In this document: one piece after another, positions 17,415 through 25,956 of the stretch
Layout of the letters: each line of letters begins with the position of its first letter
Numbering within the stretch: the first letter of the stretch is position 1
From: Lachnospiraceae bacterium
GTDB taxonomy: Bacteria > Bacillota > Clostridia > Lachnospirales > Lachnospiraceae
NCBI GenBank assembly: GCA_021203205.1
Contig: JAJQBQ010000021.1
Span: forward strand, 1 to 64,000
DNA length: 64,000 nucleotides
Direction: 5' to 3'
Made by a program: the position numbers and the translations under genes
The notes under the pieces: model-generated
What the model saw: the letters and a program-made list of their open reading frames with translations, nothing else
The model's database searches: none
What the model was told of the DNA's origin: nothing

Positions 17415-19814
17415 TTATCCCTGTCGGATCCACACGCTCATCTCATTCTCACCCCGATTTGCCCAGGTATAGTACGGGATCAGGCGGATTTCCACAGCTT
17501 CCGTGGCCTCGGCTTTCTTCACATGATAAAGGCCTTCGCCCTCATCCGCAGCTTTCTGCCTGTGTCCGCTGACGCAGATGGAGGTGACGCTTTCATTCTT
17601 CACACGGAACGCTTCCGTACGGACTGTCGGTGTCCGGTCGACGGTGAGCAGGTGCAGGTCTTTGTCGTTGTCCGCTTCCTCGGCGCAGTAAATGACCGGC
17701 CCGTAGCCCACAGCGGTCTTGCCGATGTCTTCCCGGACGTGAGTATTTGCCTGGTAGAGACGGACTTTCAGCGGAAAATGCAGCGAGATGCGGTCGCCGG
17801 TGTTCCATTTTCTGGTGATGTAGAGGTAGCCGTCCTTCAGATAACAGCTTCCCTGGCAGGTGCTGTTTTCTGCAAAATGTGCATCAGATCCTGCTGTGTT
17901 TCCTGTAAAATGAAGACAATTCCTGGAAAGATGAGTTCCATAAGGAACCGGATCCTCCGCAACCATGGACGCATAACCATGATCTATATTCATAAATTCA
18001 GCTGCAGTGGTATCCGCCGCGCAGCATCCGGCGGCCACATCCACCGTATACTCATCGCACCAGTCAGGGATGCGCAGCGCGATGGTGAATTCCACCGGCT
18101 CATCGGCATTAACATCGGTTTCGTTTCGGCTTTGCGATAACTCTGTTCCTGCAGTAGTTCTTTCGTTTCGGAAACTCGATGGCTCCGATCCTGTGTCAGT
18201 CGCTTCATTCCGGAAACTCGATGACTCCGATCCTGTGTCAGTCGCTTCGTCCCGGTAATGAGACAGCTCTGATTTCGTGGCAGCAACTTCGTCCCCGCTG
18301 TGCGCCCCTTCCGGAACCACCGTCACCGTCACATCCCCGTTTCGCGGCAGCCCGGATTCCACCGTGACCGTCACGTCCCGACCATCCACCGTCTTTGTTA
18401 TGCTGCTTCCCATGTAAAGATGCACGAACAGCGTGTCGTCCGTCTCCGTGTAGGCATAGGTGCCGACGGAGCTTAAGAGCCTGGCAAGGTTTGGCGGGCA
18501 GCAGGCGCAGCCGAACCATTTCTGGCGCACCGGCTTCACGTGGGACTTGCGCTCATCCTTCCGGCAGGCTTCCGGATCCACCTCCAGCGGATTTACATAA
18601 AAATATTCCGTGCCGTCCAGCGACATGCCGCTCAGCACGCAGTTGTAAAGCGCCCGCTCCATCACGTTCGCATACTTCGCGTCCGGGTGCAGCTCCAGCA
18701 TGCGGCGGGCGAAAAACACCAGCCCGATGGCGGCGCAGGTCTCAGCGTAAGCCGCGTCGTTTGGCAGGTCATAGTTGAAGGAGAAGGCCTCCCCCATGAC
18801 CGTGCCGCCGATGCCGCCGGTGATGTACATCTTCTTATTTACAATATTGTCCCAAAGCCGTTCGCATGCCGCGCGGAGAGAGTCATCCTGCGTGATGCGT
18901 GAGATGTCCGCCATGCCGGAGTACAGGTACACCGCGCGGACCGCGTGTCCTACCGCCTCGTCCTGGTCGCGCACCGGCATGTGGGCCTGCTGGTAGGCAA
19001 AGCGCAGGATCTCATCCTCATCCGGCTTCTTCTCGGGATGCTCCAGCGCGAAATAATTCGGCTGCTGTCCCCGCTCGTCGATAAAATAGCGGCTTAAATT
19101 TAAATACTTCTCTTCGCCGGTCTCCTCGTAGAGACGCACCAGCGCCATCTCGGCGATCTCGTGGCCCGGGTAACCCTTGCACTTGCCCGGTTCCGGCCCG
19201 AAGTAGTTCGCGGCAAAGTCTGCGTAGCGCATGGCGGCCTTTAAGAGCTTGTCCTTGCCGGTGGCCTGGTGATAGGCGACTGCGCCCTCGATCAGATGGC
19301 CCAGGCAGTACAGCTCATGGTGGTCGCGCAGGTTTTTAAAGGTGTGGTCGCGGCCGTTTAAAATATAGTAGGTGTCCAGATAGCCATCCTCGGCCTGCGC
19401 CTCGCAGACGATATCCACCGCACCGTCCGCCAGCGCCTCCAGCTCCGGGTCCGGGTGCTGCACCAGCGAGTAGGCCACCGCCTCGATCCACTTGTAAAAA
19501 TCGCTGTCCTGGAACACAAAGCCGTAGAACTGATCTTTCAGGTCGTTTGGGTCGTCCGGCAGCGTCTCGAACCCGCGGAAGGTGTAGGCCGGCTCCGTAA
19601 ACTTTGCGCCCAGCGCCTCTCGCTCACGGTTCATCTTTGCGGCAACCTTAAAATTGCGCATGCAAAAGCTCGGAGCCGCGCCGGGCACCTGGTCATTTAG
19701 GGCGTTCCACTGGTAGGGGATCATCTTCGTGCGCACCAGCTCCATTTTGCCGGCCCAGAACGGGTCGGTCACCTGGATGCGGCTGACGGGGATGGATGTA
19801 TGGTTCGTGTTCAT
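17415..19814 (-). CDS. GH127-family beta-L-arabinofuranosidase-like glycoside hydrolase
   Basis: The 799-residue enzyme matches the family of Bifidobacterium HypBA1. It has the acid/base Glu in MGEAFSFNYDLPN, the zinc ligands in AYAETCAA, and the CxCC motif with the catalytic Cys in WFGCACCPPNL. It lacks a signal peptide, so it should act in the cytoplasm on imported arabino-oligosaccharides. The start at 19814 follows AGGAGG; an upstream in-frame start at 19847 overlaps the -10 box and is rejected. Residues about 505-565 are a repetitive Ser/Glu/Arg-rich insert with near-identical 14-residue units (TDTGSExSSFRNEA), absent from family members I know, within the C-terminal beta-sandwich region. 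Confidence 0.88.
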   Translation of the reverse strand: MNTNHTSIPVSRIQVTDPFWAGKMELVRTKMIPYQWNALNDQVPGAAPSFCMRNFKVAAKMNREREALGAKFTEPAYTFRGFETLPDDPNDLKDQFYGFVFQDSDFYKWIEAVAYSLVQHPDPELEALADGAVDIVCEAQAEDGYLDTYYILNGRDHTFKNLRDHHELYCLGHLIEGAVAYHQATGKDKLLKAAMRYADFAANYFGPEPGKCKGYPGHEIAEMALVRLYEETGEEKYLNLSRYFIDERGQQPNYFALEHPEKKPDEDEILRFAYQQAHMPVRDQDEAVGHAVRAVYLYSGMADISRITQDDSLRAACERLWDNIVNKKMYITGGIGGTVMGEAFSFNYDLPNDAAYAETCAAIGLVFFARRMLELHPDAKYANVMERALYNCVLSGMSLDGTEYFYVNPLEVDPEACRKDERKSHVKPVRQKWFGCACCPPNLARLLSSVGTYAYTETDDTLFVHLYMGSSITKTVDGRDVTVTVESGLPRNGDVTVTVVPEGAHSGDEVAATKSELSHYRDEATDTGSESSSFRNEATDTGSEPSSFRNERTTAGTELSQSRNETDVNADEPVEFTIALRIPDWCDEYTVDVAAGCCAADTTAAEFMNIDHGYASMVAEDPVPYGTHLSRNCLHFTGNTAGSDAHFAENSTCQGSCYLKDGYLYITRKWNTGDRISLHFPLKVRLYQANTHVREDIGKTAVGYGPVIYCAEEADNDKDLHLLTVDRTPTVRTEAFRVKNESVTSICVSGHRQKAADEGEGLYHVKKAEATEAVEIRLIPYYTWANRGENEMSVWIRQG

Positions 19815-19846
19815 AAAAAACCTCCTGGTATAAGCTAAGTATCGCA

Positions 19847-19875
19847 AGTATAGAAGAAATGATTCGGGTTGTCAA
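19847..19875 (-). promoter_or_regulatory. Promoter of the GH127 gene
   Basis: On the minus strand TTGACA (19875-19870) and TATACT (19852-19847) are spaced by 17 bp. The start codon is about 33 nt downstream. Confidence 0.8.
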
Positions 19876-19961
19876 TCATTAACGGGGCGGAGAAAATAAC
19901 ATCAAATATAAACAAAATGAAACGGCTGTGGGTAGATACTAAGATTTTTACCGTCTTATCG

Positions 19962-19990
19962 TTGACATTTCTTGCAGGGTGCATTATTAT
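19962..19990 (+). promoter_or_regulatory. Promoter of the DUF3990/DUF3791 operon
   Basis: TTGACA (19962-19967) and TATTAT (19985-19990) are spaced by 17 bp, 85 nt before the first start codon. Confidence 0.75.
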
Positions 19991-20074
19991 TTGCGTACAA
20001 ATAAGAAGTGAAATAAAAGAAGCAGATTGAAAAAGGAAAGAGATAAAAAATAACAGGGTGGGAGGAGAAGCTTT

Positions 20075-20554
20075 ATGATTTTATACCACGGCAGTAACGT
20101 AGAAGTAAAACAGCCGAGATTACTAAAAGAACAAAGACAGCTTGATTTTGGAAATGGATTTTATACAACAACGGATTTACAGCAGGCAACTACATGGGCT
20201 TTGCGAACGAAAAAAATACGAAAAACAGGGAAAGCGTGTGTCAATGTTTATTATGTGGACGATGAAAAATTATCTGAACTGAAGGTACAAAGATTTGACA
20301 GCCCCAATTTAGATTGGCTGACTTATGTAGCTGCAAATCGCAAAGGAAAATTTCAGGAAAATGAATACGATATCGTAATCGGCCCGGTCGCAAACGATCA
20401 GACCATGCCAACACTGGTGTTATATTTAGATGGGTATCTGACAGCGGAGGAAACAATTGCACGGTTATTGCCGCAAAAATTGAAGGATCAGGTGGTTTTC
20501 AGGACAGAACGGGCAATCAAATGCCTGCAATGCACGGAGGTGATTGATATATGA
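20075..20554 (+). CDS. DUF3990-family protein (predicted ADP-ribosyltransferase-like fold)
   Basis: The 159-residue protein begins MILYHGSNVEV and contains DFGNGFYTTTDLQQATTWA and ENEYDIVIGPVAND. His in YHGS, Tyr in GFYTT and an acidic residue in the last block recall the H-Y-E arrangement of ADP-ribosyltransferases. DUF3990 proteins are usually found beside one or two small DUF3791 proteins, as here, which suggests an enzyme/antidote or modification system. GGGAGGAGA precedes the start. Its last four bases (ATGA) overlap the next gene. It is AT-rich relative to neighbours. No characterised member is known to me. Confidence 0.75.
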   Translation: MILYHGSNVEVKQPRLLKEQRQLDFGNGFYTTTDLQQATTWALRTKKIRKTGKACVNVYYVDDEKLSELKVQRFDSPNLDWLTYVAANRKGKFQENEYDIVIGPVANDQTMPTLVLYLDGYLTAEETIARLLPQKLKDQVVFRTERAIKCLQCTEVIDI

Positions 20555-20796
20555 ATAAGACGCTATATTTTATGCTTGATTATTATGATCGACAGGTAAT
20601 AAAAAAAATTACAGAGAAATATGGTATCTTACCCATGGATGCAACCAGACGCTTTCTGACATCGGAAACCCATAGTCTTTTGGAAGATGCAGATTATGGA
20701 ATGACCAGTTTCTCCGAGCAGGCAATTTTTGATATGTGGGAAGCGGAGCAGGTTACCGGTGATCTAAGAAATTCTGTTTATATAAGAGAGGATTAG
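20551..20796 (+). CDS. Small DUF3791-like partner protein
   Basis: This 81-residue, largely acidic and alpha-helical protein starts at the ATGA overlap with the DUF3990 gene, so it is translationally coupled. It contains YDRQVIKKITEKYGILPMDATRRFLTS followed by FDMWEAEQVTG, and no membrane segment. Small proteins of this type accompany DUF3990 genes in many gut Firmicutes. A role as antidote or as target-recruiting partner is inferred from size and coupling only. Confidence 0.7.
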   Translation: MNKTLYFMLDYYDRQVIKKITEKYGILPMDATRRFLTSETHSLLEDADYGMTSFSEQAIFDMWEAEQVTGDLRNSVYIRED

Positions 20797-20799
20797 AAT

Positions 20800-21009
20800 A
20801 TGACGGAGGAAATGAATTTTTTTCTCTTTTTGATAGAGAACTATGCATATGCAAAAAACAGATCAACGGGGGAAGTCTTAAAAGAGTGGGATGAACACAA
20901 GATTACACAGGAAATATATGATAATTATGAAATGTATCATCAGGAACGCATAGAGAATGCCTTTGAGGATATTGACAGCCTGTTGGCTACGGGAAAACAT
21001 GCATGGTGA
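20800..21009 (+). CDS. DUF3791-family small protein
   Basis: The 69-residue protein starts 3 nt after the preceding stop. It has the family pattern: a hydrophobic-aromatic helix (FFLFLIENYAYAKNRSTGEVL), a central EWDEHKITQEIYDNY, and the ending AFEDIDSLL. It completes a three-gene unit ended by the terminator at 21125-21160. The function is unknown, and coupling to the DUF3990 protein is the main clue. Confidence 0.75.
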   Translation: MTEEMNFFLFLIENYAYAKNRSTGEVLKEWDEHKITQEIYDNYEMYHQERIENAFEDIDSLLATGKHAW

Positions 21010-21124
21010 GGCTTTGAATCATCTGTGAAAATATTTGGAGTTTGCCTGTTTCCCCGCGAAAAATGGCTGCGTCTTCATGCTCCTGAGATACGGGAGTCAT
21101 ATAAATGTTTTTATGGTAATGATG

Positions 21125-21160
21125 AAAGGCTTAGGGCAGGAACTTAAGCCTTTACTTTTT
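21125..21160 (+). terminator. Terminator of the DUF3990 cluster
   Basis: AAAGGCTTA and TAAGCCTTT form a 9-bp stem, then ACTTTTTT. The right arm sequence AGGAACTTAAGCCT is repeated once more just downstream (21164-21177). The rest of the 380-nt gap before apt holds only a promoter. Confidence 0.8.
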
Positions 21161-21190
21161 TACAGGAACTTAAGCCTCTGTATTTTTTAC

Positions 21191-21218
21191 TTGAAAATCC
21201 GCCAGTTTGGGGTATACT
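21191..21218 (+). promoter_or_regulatory. Promoter of apt
   Basis: TTGAAA (21191-21196) and TATACT (21213-21218) are separated by 16 bp. The leader of about 165 nt shows no recognised riboswitch. Confidence 0.65.
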
Positions 21219-21391
21219 TAAGCGGTGTTGCAGGCGGATAAAATTTTCTGCCTGACAACGTGTTTTGTCCTGCATTTTTTCGAAAAACGAAACGGCGGAG
21301 AAGGCATCTGTGAATGATGAGAAACAGAGGACTTCGAGTGCATCAAAATGCAGGAAACGGCAGTTATATGTTTTAAGAAAAGAGGAAGATT

Positions 21392-21913
21392 ATGAAAACA
21401 ATGGAAGAATACGTGCGCACCATACCGGATTTCCCAGAGCCGGGGATTATGTTCCGGGATATCACGAGCGTTCTGATGGATCCGGAGGGCTTAAAGCTTG
21501 CGGTGGATTCGATGATTGATGCGTTAAAGGATGTGGATTTTGATGTCGTGGCGGGCATTGAGTCGAGAGGCTTCATGTTCGGCATGCCCATCGTCTACGC
21601 GCTGGGAAAGTCTTTTGTGCCGGTTCGCAAGAAGGGTAAGCTCCCCTGCGAGACCATCACGGAGAGCTACGCGCTGGAGTACGGCACGGCCGAGATCGAA
21701 ATACATACGGACGCAGTGAAGCCTGGCCAGAAGGTGGTCATGATCGATGATTTGCTTGCGACCGGCGGCACCATGGAGGCGGCCATCCGCCTGGTAGAGC
21801 GGCTCGGCGGCACCGTGGAAAAGGCAGTGTTCCTGATAGAGCTTAAAGGACTTGAGGGAAGAAAGAAGCTTAAGTGCCCGGTGGATGTGGTCGTGTCATA
21901 CGAGGGGATCTGA
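21392..21913 (+). CDS. apt: Adenine phosphoribosyltransferase
   Basis: The 173-residue enzyme salvages adenine to AMP with PRPP. It has the Apt N-terminus (TIPDFPEPGIMFRDIT), the flexible loop region RKKGKLPCETITESYALEYG, and the PRPP-binding motif VVMIDDLLATGGT. Length is normal for the family. A start supported by AAGAGGAAG gives MKTMEEYVRTIPDFP. The protein is a cytosolic dimer in characterised bacteria. In many Firmicutes apt lies near relA; that is not the case here. Confidence 0.96.
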   Translation: MKTMEEYVRTIPDFPEPGIMFRDITSVLMDPEGLKLAVDSMIDALKDVDFDVVAGIESRGFMFGMPIVYALGKSFVPVRKKGKLPCETITESYALEYGTAEIEIHTDAVKPGQKVVMIDDLLATGGTMEAAIRLVERLGGTVEKAVFLIELKGLEGRKKLKCPVDVVVSYEGI

Positions 21914-21933
21914 TAACATAAGGGATAAGAAGG

Positions 21934-22049
21934 TCTGAGGTGAACGGCTTTTGCGTAGCAAAATGTCGCTTAAGTTCCGCAAAATGGAAATCATGTGCTT
22001 GCGCATTGACTTCTGAATCGAATGTTTATATTTGGATTCATGACCTTAA
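21934..22049. repeat. Composite dispersed repeat between apt and trkA
   Basis: The outer parts (GTCTGAGGTGAACG and TTGACTTCTGAATCGAATGT through ATTCATGACCTT) match the repeat at 47944-48005. About 60 bases in the middle match the repeat at 15161-15238. GACACCAGGG further down (22113-22122) matches the tip of the 60573-60665 palindromic element. Confidence 0.75.
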
Positions 22050-22131
22050 GTCGCCCGAATTATTAGACGAAATTCAGACGGTCGTCCTGAACAAGGGATA
22101 TATTAAAAGTAATGACACCAGGGGTTTGTGT

Positions 22132-23490
22132 ATGAATATTATAATCTGCGGCTGCGGCAAGGTGGGTTCAACCCTTGCGGAGCAGCTGAATGAAGAGGGC
22201 CACGACGTCACCATCATCGACAATGACCGGGAGGTGGCGGAGCGCATGTCGAGCCAGCTGGACGTGCAGAGCGTGCTGGGCAACAGCACCAGCTACCACG
22301 TGCAGAGCGAGGCGGGCGTGGAGGACAGCGACCTGCTGATCGCGGTCACGGACAAGGATGAGGTGAATCTCTTAAGCTGCCTGATCGCAAAGAAGGCCGG
22401 CGACTGCCACACCATCGCCAGGGTACGCAACCCGGAATATTACCGGGAGATCGATTTCATCAAGGAAGAGCTGGGTCTGTCGCTGGCCATCAACCCGGAG
22501 CTCACTTGTGCCCACGAGATCCTGCGGCTGATCCGCATCCCCAGCGCGCTGGAGATCGATACCTTCGCCCGGGGGCGCGTGAATCTGATCAAGCTGACCA
22601 TCCCGAAGGGCAGCGACCTCCACAACATGAAGGTTTACGAATTTTCCAACAAGGTCAGCAGCCAGACCCTCATCTGCGTCATCCAGCGGGGCCAGCAGGT
22701 GCTGATCCCGGACGGCAACACGGTGCTCTGCGAGGGTGACAGTATCTATGTCTCCACGCCCTACGGGGAGATGGAGAAGCTGTTCGCCAGGGTAAACCTG
22801 AAGGCGAAGCGCGTCCGCTCGGTGATGATCGTGGGCGGCGGGACTATCGCCTATTACCTGGCGCAGGCGCTGGAGAGCTCGAAGATTCAGGTGAAAATCA
22901 TCGAGAAGGACCGGGCCAGGGCGGACTCCCTAAGCGAGCAGCTGGACAATACGCTGGTCATCTGCGGAGACGGCTCCGACCGGCAGCTGCTGATGGAGGA
23001 AGGCCTGAACGAGGTGGATGCTTTCGTGTCTCTGACAAATCTGGACGAGGAAAACATCATGCTCTCCCTCTACGCCAGCAAGACCACGAAGGCCAAGGTC
23101 ATCACGAAATTCAACAAGATCGATTTCGAAGAGATTCTGGATGACCTGCCGTTAGGCAGCACTGTCTGCCCGAAGTCCATCACCGCCGAGTACATCTTAA
23201 GCTACCTCCGCGCCATGCAGAATTCCTACGGGAGCAACGTGGAGACCCTGCATCGCATGGTGGATAACCGGGTGGAGGCGCTGGAATTCGCGGTGCACAC
23301 TGAGTCCGAGGTCACGGGCAAGTCGCTGATGGAGCTGAACCTAAAGCCCAGCCTCCTGATCTGCAGCATCAACCGCCACGGAAAGATCATCACGCCCGGC
23401 GGGCGCGACATGATCCTGCCGGGGGACACGGTGGTGGTGGTCACCACAAATAAGGGGCTGAAGGATATTAAAGATATTTTGAAGAAATAA
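22132..23490 (+). CDS. trkA: Potassium uptake regulatory protein TrkA
   Basis: The 452-residue peripheral protein has two RCK units. The first NAD-binding motif is IICGCGKVGSTLAEQL at the N-terminus and the second is VMIVGGGTIAYYLAQAL in the middle, each followed by a TrkA-C domain. It gates the TrkH channel encoded 13 nt downstream. An in-frame ATG at 21940 lies in repeat DNA and is rejected. The start at 22132 gives the typical MNIIICGCG. The only Shine-Dalgarno-like sequence, CCAGGGG, is 9 nt upstream and appears to belong to the tip of a dispersed repeat. Confidence 0.95.
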   Translation: MNIIICGCGKVGSTLAEQLNEEGHDVTIIDNDREVAERMSSQLDVQSVLGNSTSYHVQSEAGVEDSDLLIAVTDKDEVNLLSCLIAKKAGDCHTIARVRNPEYYREIDFIKEELGLSLAINPELTCAHEILRLIRIPSALEIDTFARGRVNLIKLTIPKGSDLHNMKVYEFSNKVSSQTLICVIQRGQQVLIPDGNTVLCEGDSIYVSTPYGEMEKLFARVNLKAKRVRSVMIVGGGTIAYYLAQALESSKIQVKIIEKDRARADSLSEQLDNTLVICGDGSDRQLLMEEGLNEVDAFVSLTNLDEENIMLSLYASKTTKAKVITKFNKIDFEEILDDLPLGSTVCPKSITAEYILSYLRAMQNSYGSNVETLHRMVDNRVEALEFAVHTESEVTGKSLMELNLKPSLLICSINRHGKIITPGGRDMILPGDTVVVVTTNKGLKDIKDILKK

Positions 23491-23503
23491 GAGAAACATA
23501 TAT

Positions 23504-24943
23504 ATGAATTATTCTATCATCCTGTATATCCTGGGCTGGGTCCTGAAACTGGAGGGGGCTTTCATGCTCCTCCCGCTGGGCGTCTCCCTGATCTACAGAG
23601 AGGAGGGCGCGTACTATTTCGCCGTCATCGGCGTGGTCTGCGCCCTGCTCGGTTATCTTTTATCATTTAAAAAAGTGAAAAACCAGAACTTTTACGCCAG
23701 GGAAGGTTTCGTGGTGGTGGCGCTCTCATGGATCGTCATGAGTATCATGGGCTGCCTGCCGTTTTACATCAGCGGTGAGATCCCGAAGTTTACCGATGCA
23801 TTGTTTGAGACCGTGTCCGGCTTCACCACGACGGGGGCCAGCATCCTCACCGATGTGGAGGCGCTTTCCCACGGCATGCAGTTCTGGCGCTGCTTCACCC
23901 ACTGGATCGGCGGCATGGGCGTGCTGGTTTTCATGATCGCGCTGCTGCCCTCCGTAGGCGGGCAGAACATTTTCCTGATGCGGGCGGAAAGCCCGGGCCC
24001 CACCGTGGGCAGGCTGGAGCCGCGCATCCAGCAGACCGCGAAGGTGCTCTACGTGCTGTATTTTGTGCTGACTGCGGCAGAGTTTGTGCTGCTGCTTCTT
24101 GCGGGAATGCCGGTATACGAGGCGATCTGTACAGCCTTCGGCACGGCCGGCACCGGCGGCTTCGGTGTGATGGGCGACAGCATGGCCTCCTACTCCACGG
24201 CCATCCAGGTGATCGTCACGGTATTCATGCTGATGTTCGGCGTGAATTTTAACTTCTATTTTTACCTTGTCGTGCGGAAATGGAAGGATGCGTTCCACAT
24301 GGAGGAGGTGCGCGCTTATCTGCTGATTTTCGTGGCGGCGACAGCGCTGATCGCGGTAAATCTCCTGGATATCTCGAAGAATTTCCTCTACAATCTGCAG
24401 CAGGCGGCCTTCCAGGTGGCCAGCATCGTCACCACCACCGGCTACGCGACAGCCGATTTCGACCAGTGGCCGGAACTCTCGCGGATGATCCTGGTGCTGC
24501 TGATGTTTATCGGCGGCTGCGCGGGCAGCACGGGCGGCAGCGTCAAGGTCTCGCGCCACCTGATCTCCTTAAAGCGCCTGAAAAAGGAATTTGAGCGGCT
24601 CACCCACCCGAAGAGCGTAAAAGCCCTGAAAATGGACGGCAAGCCGATTTCGAACGATGTGGTTCACTCTACGATGACCTTTATCTACGCGTTTCTTCTC
24701 ATTTTCGTGGCCTCCGTCCTGCTGATTTCGCTGGACAACTTTGACTTTGCGACAAACTTTACCGCAGTGGCGGCGACCATCGGAAATGTGGGCCCGGGAC
24801 TGTCCCTTGTGGGGCCGACTGCGAACTACAGCATTTTCAGTACATTTTCCAAATATGTCCTGATGTTTGACATGCTCGCGGGCAGGCTCGAACTGTTCCC
24901 GCTGCTTCTGCTGTTTTTGCCGGGGACGTGGAGGAGGAGATAG
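23504..24943 (+). CDS. trkH: TrkH-family potassium transporter
   Basis: This 479-residue membrane protein has the four pseudo-repeated membrane-pore-membrane units of Trk/Ktr channels. Selectivity-filter segments are visible as SGFTTTGAS, FGTAGTGGFG, VTTTGYATAD and AATIGNVGPG. The C-terminal DMLAGRLELFPLLLLFLP block is typical of TrkH. With TrkA it imports K+. The ribosome binding site is weak (AAGAGAAA) and the gap from trkA is only 13 nt, so it is probably translated by coupling. A terminator follows at 25082. Confidence 0.95.
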   Translation: MNYSIILYILGWVLKLEGAFMLLPLGVSLIYREEGAYYFAVIGVVCALLGYLLSFKKVKNQNFYAREGFVVVALSWIVMSIMGCLPFYISGEIPKFTDALFETVSGFTTTGASILTDVEALSHGMQFWRCFTHWIGGMGVLVFMIALLPSVGGQNIFLMRAESPGPTVGRLEPRIQQTAKVLYVLYFVLTAAEFVLLLLAGMPVYEAICTAFGTAGTGGFGVMGDSMASYSTAIQVIVTVFMLMFGVNFNFYFYLVVRKWKDAFHMEEVRAYLLIFVAATALIAVNLLDISKNFLYNLQQAAFQVASIVTTTGYATADFDQWPELSRMILVLLMFIGGCAGSTGGSVKVSRHLISLKRLKKEFERLTHPKSVKALKMDGKPISNDVVHSTMTFIYAFLLIFVASVLLISLDNFDFATNFTAVAATIGNVGPGLSLVGPTANYSIFSTFSKYVLMFDMLAGRLELFPLLLLFLPGTWRRR

Positions 24944-25081
24944 GAAAACTTTAAGAATTGTCCGTCAAATGTCCGGAGAAATGTGCAAGCAGGCTCGCCC
25001 ATCTCTCCGGGCGCCTGACAACGCTTTCATGGCAATAATTGGCACGCATGAAGCAAAACTGAATAAGATAAACTAAGAAAG

Positions 25082-25112
25082 GAAGCGGTTCACAATGACT
25101 GCTTCTTTTTTT
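25082..25112 (+). terminator. Terminator after trkAH
   Basis: GAAGCGGT and ACTGCTTC form an 8-bp stem (one G-U pair) with an 8-nt loop, followed by seven T. Confidence 0.85.
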
Positions 25113-25154
25113 AAAAGAATGATGGTGTAATAAGGTAAGGAGATGAAGAAAACG

Positions 25155-25625
25155 ATGGCATACCAGTATCGAAACAACGGTCGAAACGGGAACGGTTGTG
25201 GCTGCCAGGGTGAAAACGGAAGCGGACGCACGGGTCGGGACGGAAATTATCCGGCAGGCGGGCGCTTCGGGGAAGGCCGCATGAATGACGGCCGCAGAGG
25301 AGACGGACGTATGAACAACGGAATCATGAATGAGGGGCATATGGATGGCGGTCGCATGGACAGCGGAAAGAACACAGACTGCGGCTGCGGAGGAAACGGG
25401 AGCAGGAGCGGCGGCACTATGGGTGGCCCACACGGCATTGTCGGCTTTGCAGGCACGGACGGCCCGGCGGCACCCGTCCCGCAGGATGCGGCATTCGCCA
25501 TGGCGTATGTGCCGGTGCAGCCCTGGGGTGAGATTTATGACCTCGATAAAGCCCTGCAGCGCGGCACTATTTTTGCCGACCTCGACAAGCCGTTTCTCGG
25601 GGAAAAGGCAAGGTGCAGGAAGTAG
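25155..25625 (+). CDS. cotJA: Spore coat associated protein CotJA with long Gly/Arg/Met-rich N-terminus
   Basis: The last 50 residues (AMAYVPVQPWGEIYDLDKALQRGTIF...LDKPFLG) are the CotJA domain, the small inner-coat protein that goes with CotJB and the manganese catalase CotJC. CotJA is usually 70-90 residues. Here about 100 residues of Gly/Asn/Arg-rich sequence with repeated GRM(N/D) units and CGC motifs precede it. The ATG at 25143 abuts AAGGAG with no spacer, so the ATG at 25155 is the more likely start (156 residues). It leads the cotJABC operon and would be expressed in the mother cell during sporulation. Confidence 0.88.
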   Translation: MAYQYRNNGRNGNGCGCQGENGSGRTGRDGNYPAGGRFGEGRMNDGRRGDGRMNNGIMNEGHMDGGRMDSGKNTDCGCGGNGSRSGGTMGGPHGIVGFAGTDGPAAPVPQDAAFAMAYVPVQPWGEIYDLDKALQRGTIFADLDKPFLGEKARCRK

Positions 25626-25648
25626 AAAAGAAAGTATGAGGAGTATCC

Positions 25649-25888
25649 ATGAGCGAGAAAGAAAAATTATTTCATATGATCGAACAGGTAAGCTTTGGCA
25701 TGGATGAGCTGCGGCTGTTTCTCGACACGCACCCGTACGATGCAAACGCGCTTTCCATGTATCAGAAGCTTGAGGAGAGCCGCAAACGCGCGGTCGCGGA
25801 GTACGAGGAAAAATATGACATGATCTGCGGCTACGGTGTGGCGGATCACGGTTGGAACTGGAACCAGTGCCCCCAGCCGTGGATGTAG
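25649..25888 (+). CDS. cotJB: Spore coat protein CotJB
   Basis: The 79-residue protein matches CotJB throughout: EQVSFGMDELRLFLDTHPYDANAL, a central Tyr/Glu/Lys helix and the C-terminal aromatic GWNWNQCPQPWM. It is preceded by AGGAGT and lies 23 nt after cotJA. CotJB is needed in Bacillus for stable incorporation of the CotJ complex in the inner coat. The Cys in the tail is also seen in clostridial relatives. Confidence 0.92.
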   Translation: MSEKEKLFHMIEQVSFGMDELRLFLDTHPYDANALSMYQKLEESRKRAVAEYEEKYDMICGYGVADHGWNWNQCPQPWM

Positions 25889-25956
25889 CTTTAAAGCCTG
25901 TCAGGCGGCCATGAATGAGTCGCGTATACAAAATATAAGAGAGGAACTGTGAAACT

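Noticed and set aside
23726-24559. 277-codon minus-strand frame inside trkH
   Set aside because: It is antisense to a conserved membrane protein with GC-rich third positions; it has no start signal and a composition typical of mirror frames.
24951-25931. 326-codon minus-strand frame over the trkH end and cotJAB
   Set aside because: It is antisense to cotJA and cotJB, crosses the 25082 terminator and lacks a recognisable domain.
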